Notes: generated by a model from the letters alone, not told the origin. Shown: positions 1 to 7,117, counted from the first letter of the stretch. The stretch is DNA of 7,117 bases from Bacteriovoracaceae bacterium (GCA_023954595.1 JAGSHJ010000153.1:1-7117); one strand, 5' to 3'. Numbers and translations are program-made.

Positions 1-2036
1 TAACTAATTCTTTTAATATCAGCGTCAAACGAGAAGAAGCGCCTTCTTGATGAAGAAATGGATGAACTGAAGTTAACATCAGAATTTAAAATATGGTTTT
101 CTGAATAGTTTGCAACCACATCATACTCAACCAAGGAGTTAGACTCCTCTCTTCTTCTTTCATCCAAGCTATTTAGATTAAACCTTTGGTTTACCTGGCC
201 TTTGAAAGCAATACGCTTATTCATGCCGTCTAAATTATTATAAGTTACATTCGCAGATAGCTTGAGACCAATGTCAGTTCTAATCCCTGGTGCCAATTCA
301 ATGAGACCAAAGTCTTTTTCACGCACACTCACCAAAAGATCGGCAGAGTTTGTTTTATTCGGGATAGGTTCTATTAGAACGCTTGAAAAAATACCTAATC
401 CTAAAAGGTTCGTTTGGGATTGTTGAATTTTGTCTCTTGTTACAATATCTCCGTCTCTGAGCTCTAGTTCTCTTCTAATGAGCTTTGTTCTAGTTTTACG
501 ATTACCAACAATAATTATTTGATCCACATACAATTGCTTATCCAGGTCGATCTCAAGTCGTATGTCTACATTAGAGTTGTCATTTTTATAGCGGACAATA
601 TTTTGGCTATTTTTATTTTTAATTGATGCATAAAAGTACCCCTGTTGCCTCAATCTGTTTTCGATCATTTCCAAATCACTTTTAAAAGTTGTTGGATTAA
701 AGAACTTCTTCTCTTTATTATTTATGATCGACTGAAGCTCACGTTCCAAGTCAGCACCAACACCTTTAATAACCAACTTATCCACAACGGCCTTTACACC
801 CTCTCGTAGTCGGTAAGAGATATAAACCTGATCCTTGACGAAGTTAAGTCTTGGCTCTTCCACAAGAACATTCACATATCCTCGAATAATGTACTCTTTC
901 CTAATTAAAGAAATGAAGTTTTCCACATATTCGCGTTGAAAAATCCCAGATTTTACAACCTCTGGGGCATTTTCAAAAAATAAGGCCCTAAGCCTTTTTG
1001 AAGAAAGAACACTATTTCCATTAAAACTTATGTTTTCGATTTCCGCTCTGAAGTTCTCTTTGATCTCAATTCGATAAAAATTAACGAGTTCACCATTAAT
1101 ATTTTTGTATTCCTCAAGGCCAATATCAAACTCAGGTCTGATAAAACCTTGATCAGCATATTTACTAATTAAACTCTGCTTCACTGAGTCTGGAGCCAAC
1201 TTTCTTTTAAAACTCAGTACTGTATTTTTAAGAAGCTCTTTTAAGGTTTCATCACTGAAATACTTATTACCCATGACTTTAAAAACATGTAATTCATTAC
1301 TTTTAATACTTATGTTTATTATCGCTTTTCTAGGTCCCTCTTTTGTATGCTCTAGGGATAAATCATTTAAGTAATAACCATAATCAATAAAGAGCTGCCT
1401 AAGTTCTTCTAGTGAGCTTTTTATCTCTTGTAAGTATAGGCTTTTGCCCTTGAATCGGCTTAAGGCCCTTTGAGCGACTGTCTTTAAAAAGCTTGAGTCA
1501 GAGAAAACTCTAACTTGCTCAATCTCAATGGGTCGTCCTGGATTTATGATAATCTTAAGATTTACCCCTTCTTCCTCTTCATCAGCAATAAACTTGATCT
1601 CTACATCTGGATAGCCCTGGCTTTGAATTACTTCCTGCAGGAGTAAATTTGTTTTGAGAAGGCTTTTTTCATCAACAAACTCCATCTCTCTTATTGGTAA
1701 AATAGTTGGAAGCTCAATACCTGGATCGTTTTTAACTGTTATTTCATAATCTAGTAAGACGCGCTTTACACCTAGATCAATTTTTAAGACATAGTCATTC
1801 TCATCCAGTAAAAGTGCATACTCAAATGAGTAAATCCCTTCATTCAATGCATAAAGGCGCACAGTTTGTTTCAAGTGATCTAAATCTACGTATGACCTTT
1901 TAAGATGTTTAAAGGCGTCCCCAATTTCAACACACTCCCCGCGGCCTTCGCAGTTTAAGTCTACTCGACTAACGTCGATTTCTTCGCCAAAAGCGAATGC
2001 AGAAATAAAAAGAGCAATGAACGCTAGATATTTCAC
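1..2036 (-). CDS. Omp85-family outer-membrane assembly protein (TamA/BamA-like), 5' part; 3' end beyond left edge
   Basis: I translated 678 codons from the GTG at 2036; the frame stays open to the left edge. Residues 1-17 are a Sec signal peptide (MKYLAFIALFISAFAFG, likely cut before EE). Residues 18 to about 575 read as seven successive POTRA domains, starting near 18, 92, 169, 247, 328, 414 and 500. The last is clearest, with VGNRKTRTKLIRREL, then GD, then NLLGLGIFSSV, matching the barrel-proximal POTRA of BamA/TamA. From about 577 (FGLIELAPGIRTDIG, then YNNLDGMNKR) amphipathic strands of the C-terminal barrel begin; only about 100 barrel residues are visible. Omp85 proteins insert beta-barrels into the outer membrane, and the adjacent tamB suggests a TamA-like role. 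The sequence alone does not exclude that this is the organism's BamA, so no symbol is given. An in-frame TAG directly precedes the GTG, so no earlier start is possible. The start overlaps the tamB stop as GTGA. Family assignment is secure; POTRA number and the TamA/BamA choice are inference. Confidence 0.93.
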   Translation of the reverse strand, partial: MKYLAFIALFISAFAFGEEIDVSRVDLNCEGRGECVEIGDAFKHLKRSYVDLDHLKQTVRLYALNEGIYSFEYALLLDENDYVLKIDLGVKRVLLDYEITVKNDPGIELPTILPIREMEFVDEKSLLKTNLLLQEVIQSQGYPDVEIKFIADEEEEGVNLKIIINPGRPIEIEQVRVFSDSSFLKTVAQRALSRFKGKSLYLQEIKSSLEELRQLFIDYGYYLNDLSLEHTKEGPRKAIINISIKSNELHVFKVMGNKYFSDETLKELLKNTVLSFKRKLAPDSVKQSLISKYADQGFIRPEFDIGLEEYKNINGELVNFYRIEIKENFRAEIENISFNGNSVLSSKRLRALFFENAPEVVKSGIFQREYVENFISLIRKEYIIRGYVNVLVEEPRLNFVKDQVYISYRLREGVKAVVDKLVIKGVGADLERELQSIINNKEKKFFNPTTFKSDLEMIENRLRQQGYFYASIKNKNSQNIVRYKNDNSNVDIRLEIDLDKQLYVDQIIIVGNRKTRTKLIRRELELRDGDIVTRDKIQQSQTNLLGLGIFSSVLIEPIPNKTNSADLLVSVREKDFGLIELAPGIRTDIGLKLSANVTYNNLDGMNKRIAFKGQVNQRFNLNSLDERRREESNSLVEYDVVANYSENHILNSDVNFSSSISSSRRRFFSFDADIKRIS
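447..509 (-). other. Barrel-proximal POTRA signature in the Omp85 gene
   Basis: Residues 510-530 carry the conserved core of the final POTRA domain: V-G-N-R followed by T-x-x-x-I-R-R-E-L and then D-G-D. It matches the GN...LRRE block of BamA POTRA5 and TamA POTRA3. In those proteins this domain packs against the barrel. It is the strongest single family marker in this gene. Confidence 0.85.
1986..2036 (-). other. Predicted signal peptide of the Omp85 protein
   Basis: The 17 N-terminal residues have one lysine, a hydrophobic core (LAFIALFISAFAF) and an A-F-G site before EEID. This fits signal peptidase I cleavage after residue 17 and export to the periplasm. No lipobox cysteine is present at the cleavage site. 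Confidence 0.8.
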
Positions 2037-5000
2037 CTAAAAGACCACCTAATCTTAACATCCGCCCCTAAAGAAGAGTCGTTAATGGTTTCTTCACCCT
2101 CATCAGAAGTCTTCGTTTCATAGACCCCTTCAAAGGAGAGCTTATTATTAATATTATAGTTTAGGTTCATTGATTGCCTTTGACCAATTCCGCCACCAAC
2201 AGTACTTGTAACGGAGAGGTTCATCGCATCATTCAGTTTCTTTTTAACTTCTATGGTTGTCGCAGAACTTACCTTGCCCACAGATGAATCACTATTTATT
2301 CTGGATAGATAGCTTCTTTTCTCTTCTGTTATTTCCGTACCAAGGTTCACTTGAAGTCCAAACTCATTTTTAAGCGTTTCATTAATCTTAAAACTATCGA
2401 AGATAATTGATCCAACACCCGCTCTAGTCATGGACTCCCTTTCTTGATCACTTAAATTCGCAGAAAGATCTTCCGTGTATCCAAACGCTATAAGTGATAG
2501 CACGTCCTCTTGTGTCAGCGCAGGCTCAGAGCTCAACTCCAGGTTGAAGTCATCTACAGGTCCAAAGACTTTAATATTTACTCGATAGTCATTAATAACA
2601 GAAAAGGCTGCAATATCTAATTCAGGATTCGATGGCTTTGATCTCTCGCTAAAAAAGATTCCGGCCTTTGTTAGAATGTATTCATTATTTTTAAATGAGA
2701 TTTTATTTGTTCTCGGCGCCAAGTTGAGCTTACCGATAACTCTATAGTTTTGTTCTCCACCAATCAATTGAGCGTTTCCAACAAGCCCTATATCGGCCAA
2801 AGAGTTATTAATAAGAACAGGCCCCATTGTAGAGATATCGATATTCATATTAACAAAATTTGATTTTGTTTGTTCAACTTGCTCCGGCAAGTATTCAAAT
2901 TCTTCAGAGAAGTTCGTCTGTTTTCCTTTTGTGAAATCAGTAACCTCATTCATAATTGATAACTTCTGAATGCGAACATCCCCTGTAAGAGAATACGGAA
3001 GTTGGTTACCTGTAAGTCTTGTCTCCCCACTGACTACGAGATTTGATTTTTTCAAAATAGGAAAGCCTGCTTCAGTAAATTTTAATGACAGATCCACTTC
3101 AGGAACTAAATTTTCAAGGCCAACGCCGCCCTTGGCGGAGATTTCCCCTGCTGATAGCTTGGCACTAAATCTTTCAAGCTTTAGCCACTTATCTTTATAA
3201 TCCAGGCTAAAATCAGCAGAAGTTATTTCAGTTGGCAGTTTATCTGAACTTATATTTAAATCCGTTCCAACAACCTCTACCTCATAATCTTCTTTAAACA
3301 TATTCTGATAGAATCTGGCCCTCGCTCTTATTGTCCCACCAGATTGAGCGACCAAAGTATTGAATACTTCTAGAATACTTCCATCAATTTTAAATCTATT
3401 ATCGATATCGTAACTGGAATCAAAACTTCCCTCTCCCTTTGAAATTAAAAAGATTCGACTACCGTTGATTTCGATATTCCAACGTTTAATGATTCCACCT
3501 TCAACTACAACCTGCGGCCCATTCGAATTCAGATAATCAAGACTCAGTCTCTCTTTCTCAAGCTCTAACTTTTTAAGATTGATGGAGACGTCACTATTAT
3601 TAAATTCAAGGCCATCAAAAATGGCACTGGCCTCCAATTCTAAAGCACCCGAAGTTACAAGTGAGCCTTGATCCACAAACTTCAGAAGCCCTAGTGGCTT
3701 TTGGATATCTGGTGAATTAATTTCCAAGCTTGTTCTTGATCGCTTTGTGCCTTTCTTTAGATAGATATCACCTTTAGAAACAACTTCTTGTCCTAATAAA
3801 TTAATGGCGTACTCTAAGTGATCCCCACCCAATTTGACCAAGATATTTGAATTCTCGTACCGTTTTCCAGCAAGGTTTGTATCTCTAAGCTTTAAGGCCA
3901 TTAGGGCATTGTTTATTTTATCTGAACTCTTACCTCTCAACTCCCCAGATAAAACCCCATTAAAGGCAAAAGGAGTTTTTGAAAAATTAGATATTTCAGC
4001 TAAAGGAACTTGGGAGATATCAAAACCATAGGCCATGGTGCTTGAATTTAAATCATAGTTAAAGTCTCCTTTAATGAAGCCTTTTGATTTTTTTACAACT
4101 ATATCCTCAAAGCCAAGTTTCTTATCTTCCAATAATAGTTTAAAGCCTAGAAACTCAAAGCCTTCATCATATATGTAGTTATTAGTTCCGGCGAAAACAC
4201 CCTTTAGAACTATATCCTCCAAGGTCACCCGTCCTCCGGCCACAAAGTCCATCTCCCAATTACCGTAGAGATCACTTGGAAAAAATTTAAGTTTCCCAAG
4301 TAGTGGATTAAGGATTTCCTTTATATCGCTATAGCGTTTAGAACGAAGCTTTCCATTAGCAGAAAGTGCGAGTGTTTTATAATTAAGTTTTAACTCTCCA
4401 GTTAATTTAGCTTTTCCATTCTCTCCACCCAAACTACCAATAACGAGCTCAGATTTGGCAAAATCAAATAAAAGGTTTGTTTGTGCACTAGAAAGCTTAA
4501 ATCCCTGAAAGCTCACATCTTCTAGAGAGGTTTTAATTTTCAGTACACTGTCTTTGCCCTTGCCTCTAGCGATTAAACTAAACTTCCCCTTGCCCTCAAT
4601 ATCCAGGCCTGCAAATGGACCGAGGTCTTCTAAAAAGATATCACCCTGATTCACAACAAAGTCTATCCCCTCTTTACCGGCCTTACCCACTACTTTAAAT
4701 TCACTGTTATCTAGTTTCACAGGTGAATTCATAAAGAAGTTGCCACGAACAATAGAGAAAACTGGTTTATTTAAAACTGCGGTATTATTTTGTAGAATAG
4801 GTTTGGAGTTGCTATTCATCTGAAGCTTTAAATTATTTACAACAACATCGCTATCAGAAGTAAACCTTACGTGGCTTTTTCCAAATTGAACGTCAACATC
4901 TCCGTTGATCTCACCTTTCAAAGGCTCTAGAATTTTTCGAATATATCTAAGGGCGTTGTTAAATTTTAGATTATTTGCTCTTAGTGCTAATTTAGTACCA

Positions 5001-6040
5001 ATAAACTTTTTATCTTTAATTGAGAATAGGGCAAACGGTGATCTTAGTTCAACTTTCTGCTCACCATCAACTAGGGTTGCATTTTCCACACTAAGTAGTT
5101 CTGGCGTAAGTTTAAGCTTTGCCTTGAGACTTTTTGCATAGGCAAAGTCACTCATAAAGTCGGATAAATTTAATTCTGTTACCAAGTTGTAATTGCTGAT
5201 GCCACCCTTGAGCACAAAATCAGCACTCAACATGCCTTGATTTAACTTTCCAATTTTTTCAAAGTCCAAATACTTATGAAGCTCACTCACCTCACCAACA
5301 AGCTTACCTGTAAGATTCATTACAGGTTTTTCAAAAGGAGATGAAACACTGCCTTTTGTACTAAGCATATTTACGCCTTGAAAGACCTCAAGTGTGTCAA
5401 TTTGTGCCTCTTTATCAGAGATTGATCCCTTTAATTTTACTTGATCAATACTACTGTCAAAGTCCGTAAAGTGATTGAGGTCGATATTTCTAAGATCTGC
5501 CGATACACGAACTCGATCATCTTGGAGTGAGACAGAGACAAGATTAACAAGCTGTTCATATTCTTTATACTTAAGGGTTACATCACGTAAAAGTGCTTTT
5601 TTAATATTAATCGGAAGCTTTTCTTTGGCCGTTTCAAGAATTGAATCAATTGTAAATTTCGTTTTTGATTTACCCTTTGCAGGTAATTGTTTTACTTCAA
5701 CGACAGCATCCTCAATAAAGAGCTCTTTAATAGTGAGTTTTGTCTGAAATGAATCAATCAGATTAAAATAAATACCAAGCTTGGCCATTTCTGCCCGGGC
5801 CTTAATATCCTCTCGATCTACGCTTACTTTAACGTTATTAAGATTGGCACCTGGTGGAAAAAATTGAAAGTCCAGGTTTTCAAAGGATATTGAAACATCG
5901 GCCTGACTCTGTGAGATCTTATTAAGTGTTTTAGATAAGTTTTGCCCGAAGATGTCCGACTGCAGGAAGTTCCAAACACCAATAAAGATGAAGAACATGA
6001 TCGCAAAAAATAAAAGTAGTATTTTATTAAGCCTGCGCAC
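2033..6040 (-). CDS. tamB: TamB-like translocation and assembly module protein (DUF490 C-terminus)
   Basis: Complete, 1335 residues (E. coli TamB is about 1260). Residues 1-4 are basic and about 5-26 form an uncleaved membrane anchor (ILLLFFAIMFFIFIGVW), so the rest is periplasmic. Residues about 44-120 resemble the N-terminal part of AsmA/TamB proteins (SFENLDFQFFPPG, then LTIKELFIEDAVVEV). The long middle consists of alternating polar/hydrophobic strands with recurring G-x-hydrophobic turns, as expected of the family's hydrophobic-grooved beta-taco rod. The last ~345 residues match the TamB/DUF490 domain: LPYSLTGDVRI near 1012, VIGKLNLAP, and L-S-S-E-P-A-L-T-Q-E-D-V-L-S-L-I-A-F-G near 1169-1188. 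The end is an aromatic strand, VKIRWSFR. There is no cysteine in the whole protein. Partner is the downstream Omp85 protein; the family acts in outer-membrane protein assembly and lipid transport. An in-frame TAA lies 6 nt before the GTG, so this start is firm. It overlaps the upstream gene by 14 nt. Confidence 0.94.
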   Translation of the reverse strand: MRRLNKILLLFFAIMFFIFIGVWNFLQSDIFGQNLSKTLNKISQSQADVSISFENLDFQFFPPGANLNNVKVSVDREDIKARAEMAKLGIYFNLIDSFQTKLTIKELFIEDAVVEVKQLPAKGKSKTKFTIDSILETAKEKLPINIKKALLRDVTLKYKEYEQLVNLVSVSLQDDRVRVSADLRNIDLNHFTDFDSSIDQVKLKGSISDKEAQIDTLEVFQGVNMLSTKGSVSSPFEKPVMNLTGKLVGEVSELHKYLDFEKIGKLNQGMLSADFVLKGGISNYNLVTELNLSDFMSDFAYAKSLKAKLKLTPELLSVENATLVDGEQKVELRSPFALFSIKDKKFIGTKLALRANNLKFNNALRYIRKILEPLKGEINGDVDVQFGKSHVRFTSDSDVVVNNLKLQMNSNSKPILQNNTAVLNKPVFSIVRGNFFMNSPVKLDNSEFKVVGKAGKEGIDFVVNQGDIFLEDLGPFAGLDIEGKGKFSLIARGKGKDSVLKIKTSLEDVSFQGFKLSSAQTNLLFDFAKSELVIGSLGGENGKAKLTGELKLNYKTLALSANGKLRSKRYSDIKEILNPLLGKLKFFPSDLYGNWEMDFVAGGRVTLEDIVLKGVFAGTNNYIYDEGFEFLGFKLLLEDKKLGFEDIVVKKSKGFIKGDFNYDLNSSTMAYGFDISQVPLAEISNFSKTPFAFNGVLSGELRGKSSDKINNALMALKLRDTNLAGKRYENSNILVKLGGDHLEYAINLLGQEVVSKGDIYLKKGTKRSRTSLEINSPDIQKPLGLLKFVDQGSLVTSGALELEASAIFDGLEFNNSDVSINLKKLELEKERLSLDYLNSNGPQVVVEGGIIKRWNIEINGSRIFLISKGEGSFDSSYDIDNRFKIDGSILEVFNTLVAQSGGTIRARARFYQNMFKEDYEVEVVGTDLNISSDKLPTEITSADFSLDYKDKWLKLERFSAKLSAGEISAKGGVGLENLVPEVDLSLKFTEAGFPILKKSNLVVSGETRLTGNQLPYSLTGDVRIQKLSIMNEVTDFTKGKQTNFSEEFEYLPEQVEQTKSNFVNMNIDISTMGPVLINNSLADIGLVGNAQLIGGEQNYRVIGKLNLAPRTNKISFKNNEYILTKAGIFFSERSKPSNPELDIAAFSVINDYRVNIKVFGPVDDFNLELSSEPALTQEDVLSLIAFGYTEDLSANLSDQERESMTRAGVGSIIFDSFKINETLKNEFGLQVNLGTEITEEKRSYLSRINSDSSVGKVSSATTIEVKKKLNDAMNLSVTSTVGGGIGQRQSMNLNYNINNKLSFEGVYETKTSDEGEETINDSSLGADVKIRWSFR
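2045..2050 (-). promoter_or_regulatory. Shine-Dalgarno AGGTGG for the Omp85 gene
   Basis: AGGTGG lies 8 nt upstream of the GTG at 2036, inside the last codons of tamB. Together with the in-frame TAG immediately before the GTG, it fixes that start. The stop-start overlap (GTGA) suggests re-initiation by ribosomes finishing tamB. Confidence 0.75.
2477..2539 (-). other. TamB C-terminal signature block
   Basis: Residues about 1168-1188 carry the L-x-S-x-P-x-L-x-x-x-D-x-x-x-L-I-x-F-G motif, preceded by INDYRVNIKVFGPVDDF. This is the most recognisable block of the TamB/DUF490 domain. In studied systems the C-terminal domain contacts the POTRA domains of the Omp85 partner. Confidence 0.85.
5963..6028 (-). 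other. N-terminal inner-membrane anchor of TamB
   Basis: Residues about 5-26 form one continuous hydrophobic helix rich in L, I and F, after the basic MRRLNK. No convincing signal-peptidase site follows (WNFLQSDIFGQ). This predicts a signal anchor with the rest of the protein in the periplasm, as in E. coli TamB. Confidence 0.85.
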
Positions 6041-7117
6041 GTGCCATTAGCTCCTGTACATCTCTAAAGTTTGGATCGGATCCAATTACGACACTTAGTG
6101 CTTTTACTGCCTGTTTCTTCTCTCCCAATTCTAAATGAGACTTTCCAAGAAGATATGAAAATGGGACTTTCTCATCCTCTAGCAACTTACCACTGTTTAA
6201 TATCTCTCGGGAGTAATCCTTTAATTCAAAATAAAGTCCCAACTCACTTAGAACGTGGCATTTAAGATAAAAAAGCTCACGCCCAACGTCCATCTTCATC
6301 AAAAGCTCATGTGCGGCCTTATAAAAACCTATCCCACATAAGGACTGAACAAACTCATTTGGATTTTCAAATATAGATTCGTCCTCAAGCTTTATTCGGC
6401 TGATAAACTTTTGCTCATCCTCACTAACAATGTATGCGACTTTATGAGACTCTATGGGAGTGATCACATTGTATGAGTGTTCAATAGCTTCTGGAGCTTC
6501 GGGTGTACTTGCTTTAGATTCTTCTACCTTTTGAGGGCTAGAGAATAAGCTTCGAAGTCTTGGAGGTAGAGATTTTATTTTTACTCCACTTGCGGATAGT
6601 TCAAAAAGACAATCCCTTAATTCTTTTTTATCTGAGAGTAATTCGCCTTCAAGTAATTCACTCAACGAGGCAAAGTCATCTTTGAATATGATGAGATACT
6701 CCATCAAGAGTCGAGTTGAAAGCTTCTGAGAAGTCTTTAGTGCCTTAAGGCGTTTTAGCTTTAAAACTTGTTTTTCTAATTGAATACTTTTGATCTGATT
6801 CTTTAACAGTATTTGCTCAAGCTTTGCCAAACAATCTGCAGTGCTAATGTACTCACCTTTATATCTAAGCTTTCTATTAGTACAAATATCAATTACGTTA
6901 CTCGCGATAGTTGCTTGCAGCTCTTGTTCACCTATAGACATGAGTCTTGTCAGTTCATTATAGTAGTTAGACAACTCATAAGGCCTTCGCTCTTTTACTT
7001 TTGAAAATACTTGTTCCGCCCTACTGAATAACTTCTCTTCTACGATACAGTTCCATATTCTTTGCACCCAGGAATCAAATAGTTCAAGACGGCCGCAATT
7101 CCAAACAGCGTCCAGTA
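6027..7117 (-). CDS. TPR / helical-repeat protein, 3' part; 5' end beyond right edge
   Basis: The frame is open from the right edge to the TAA at 6027-6029, giving 362 visible residues. A GTG at 7065-7067 is a possible start, but no Shine-Dalgarno precedes it. The frame continues upstream (LDAVWNCGRLELFDSW) with the same helical character, so the true start is probably outside. The visible protein has alpha-helical repeats (RAEQVFSKVKERRP), a Lys/Leu-rich, possibly coiled-coil stretch (about 6720-6800), a Ser/Glu/Pro/Ala-rich linker (about 6478-6545), and a C-terminal TPR pair. The last TPR is clear: PFSYLLGKSHLELGEKKQAV followed by SDPNF (about 6067-6165), with L, G, LG, A and P at the usual positions. 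Seven cysteines, and none in TamB, suggest a cytoplasmic protein, though the N-terminus is unseen. TPRs usually mediate protein-protein contacts. I do not recognise a named family, and a link to TAM function is inferred only from the 14-nt overlap with tamB. Confidence 0.8.
   Translation of the reverse strand, partial: LDAVWNCGRLELFDSWVQRIWNCIVEEKLFSRAEQVFSKVKERRPYELSNYYNELTRLMSIGEQELQATIASNVIDICTNRKLRYKGEYISTADCLAKLEQILLKNQIKSIQLEKQVLKLKRLKALKTSQKLSTRLLMEYLIIFKDDFASLSELLEGELLSDKKELRDCLFELSASGVKIKSLPPRLRSLFSSPQKVEESKASTPEAPEAIEHSYNVITPIESHKVAYIVSEDEQKFISRIKLEDESIFENPNEFVQSLCGIGFYKAAHELLMKMDVGRELFYLKCHVLSELGLYFELKDYSREILNSGKLLEDEKVPFSYLLGKSHLELGEKKQAVKALSVVIGSDPNFRDVQELMARAQA
6051..6055 (-). 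promoter_or_regulatory. Shine-Dalgarno AGGAG for tamB
   Basis: AGGAG sits 10 nt upstream of the GTG at 6040, inside the final codons of the upstream gene (within ...VQELMARAQA). With an in-frame TAA at 6047-6049 between it and the start, the GTG is the only upstream-most start available. It supports translation of tamB within a polycistronic message. Confidence 0.75.
6067..6165 (-). other. C-terminal tetratricopeptide repeat
   Basis: A 34-residue helix-turn-helix ending in SDPNF carries the TPR consensus: LLGKSHLELGE in helix A, QAVKALSVVIG in helix B, and the closing proline. A weaker copy precedes it (LKCHVLSELGLYFELKDYS, about 6185-6270). This is the basis for calling the gene a TPR protein. 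Confidence 0.75.

Noticed and set aside
3125..3138. GC-rich inverted repeat (CCGCC-CTT-GGCGG) that could be a terminator or attenuator stem.
   Set aside because: The stem is only about 5 bp, no T-run follows on either strand, and it lies in well-conserved tamB coding sequence (AKGGVGL).
2970..5747. Four plus-strand open frames of 65-90 codons inside tamB.
   Set aside because: They are antisense to a convincing 1335-residue protein, have no recognisable domains, and have no Shine-Dalgarno evidence that I could see. They are treated as chance frames.
5824..6006. A 60-codon minus-strand frame overlapping the 5' end of tamB in another frame.
   Set aside because: It lies entirely within tamB in an alternative frame, with composition (Ser/Thr/Arg-rich) typical of a shifted reading.
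6071..7004. Plus-strand frames of 63-64 codons opposite the TPR gene.
   Set aside because: They are antisense shadows with no domain or initiation signal.
7065..7067. GTG as the start of the TPR gene (346-residue product).
   Set aside because: No Shine-Dalgarno precedes it, and the frame stays open to the window edge with similar helical sequence. The gene more likely begins outside the window.
1..7117. Possibility of a mobile element, toxin-antitoxin, CRISPR or defence island.
   Set aside because: No transposase, integrase, direct repeats, tRNA or small gene pairs were seen. All DNA is explained by three co-oriented envelope-type genes of uniform composition.

Overview
The window is one unbroken, leftward-transcribed gene block. 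Three minus-strand genes tile the whole 7.1 kb with no intergenic DNA. In transcription order (right to left) they are: the 3' part of a helical-repeat/TPR protein gene (starts beyond the right edge, stops at 6027); a complete tamB-like gene (GTG at 6040, stop at 2033); and the 5' part of a BamA/TamA-type Omp85 gene (GTG at 2036, runs off the left edge). The junctions overlap by 14 nt and 4 nt, and each downstream GTG has a Shine-Dalgarno sequence inside the preceding gene. The three therefore look like one translationally coupled operon. Any promoter or terminator lies outside the window.

Together the last two genes form a translocation and assembly module (TAM)-like system. It comprises an inner-membrane-anchored, periplasm-spanning beta-structured protein (TamB) and an outer-membrane barrel with periplasmic POTRA domains (Omp85). 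In known systems this pair acts in outer-membrane protein insertion and/or phospholipid transport between the membranes. Two things differ from the classical arrangement. The order is tamB before the Omp85 gene, whereas enterobacteria have tamA before tamB. The Omp85 protein also has a very long periplasmic part, about 555 residues that I read as seven POTRA domains, against three in E. coli TamA and five in E. coli BamA.

The organism is a diderm (Gram-negative) bacterium, since both TamB and Omp85 require an outer membrane. Low GC (about 38% by eye), Lys/Asn/Ser/Ile-rich proteins and the long POTRA array suggest a former-Deltaproteobacteria lineage, perhaps Bdellovibrionota of the Bacteriovorax/Halobacteriovorax type. 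This taxonomic guess is weak and rests on composition and general family knowledge only. I see no RNA genes, mobile elements, CRISPR, phage genes or repeats. It looks like a core chromosomal envelope locus rather than an accessory island.
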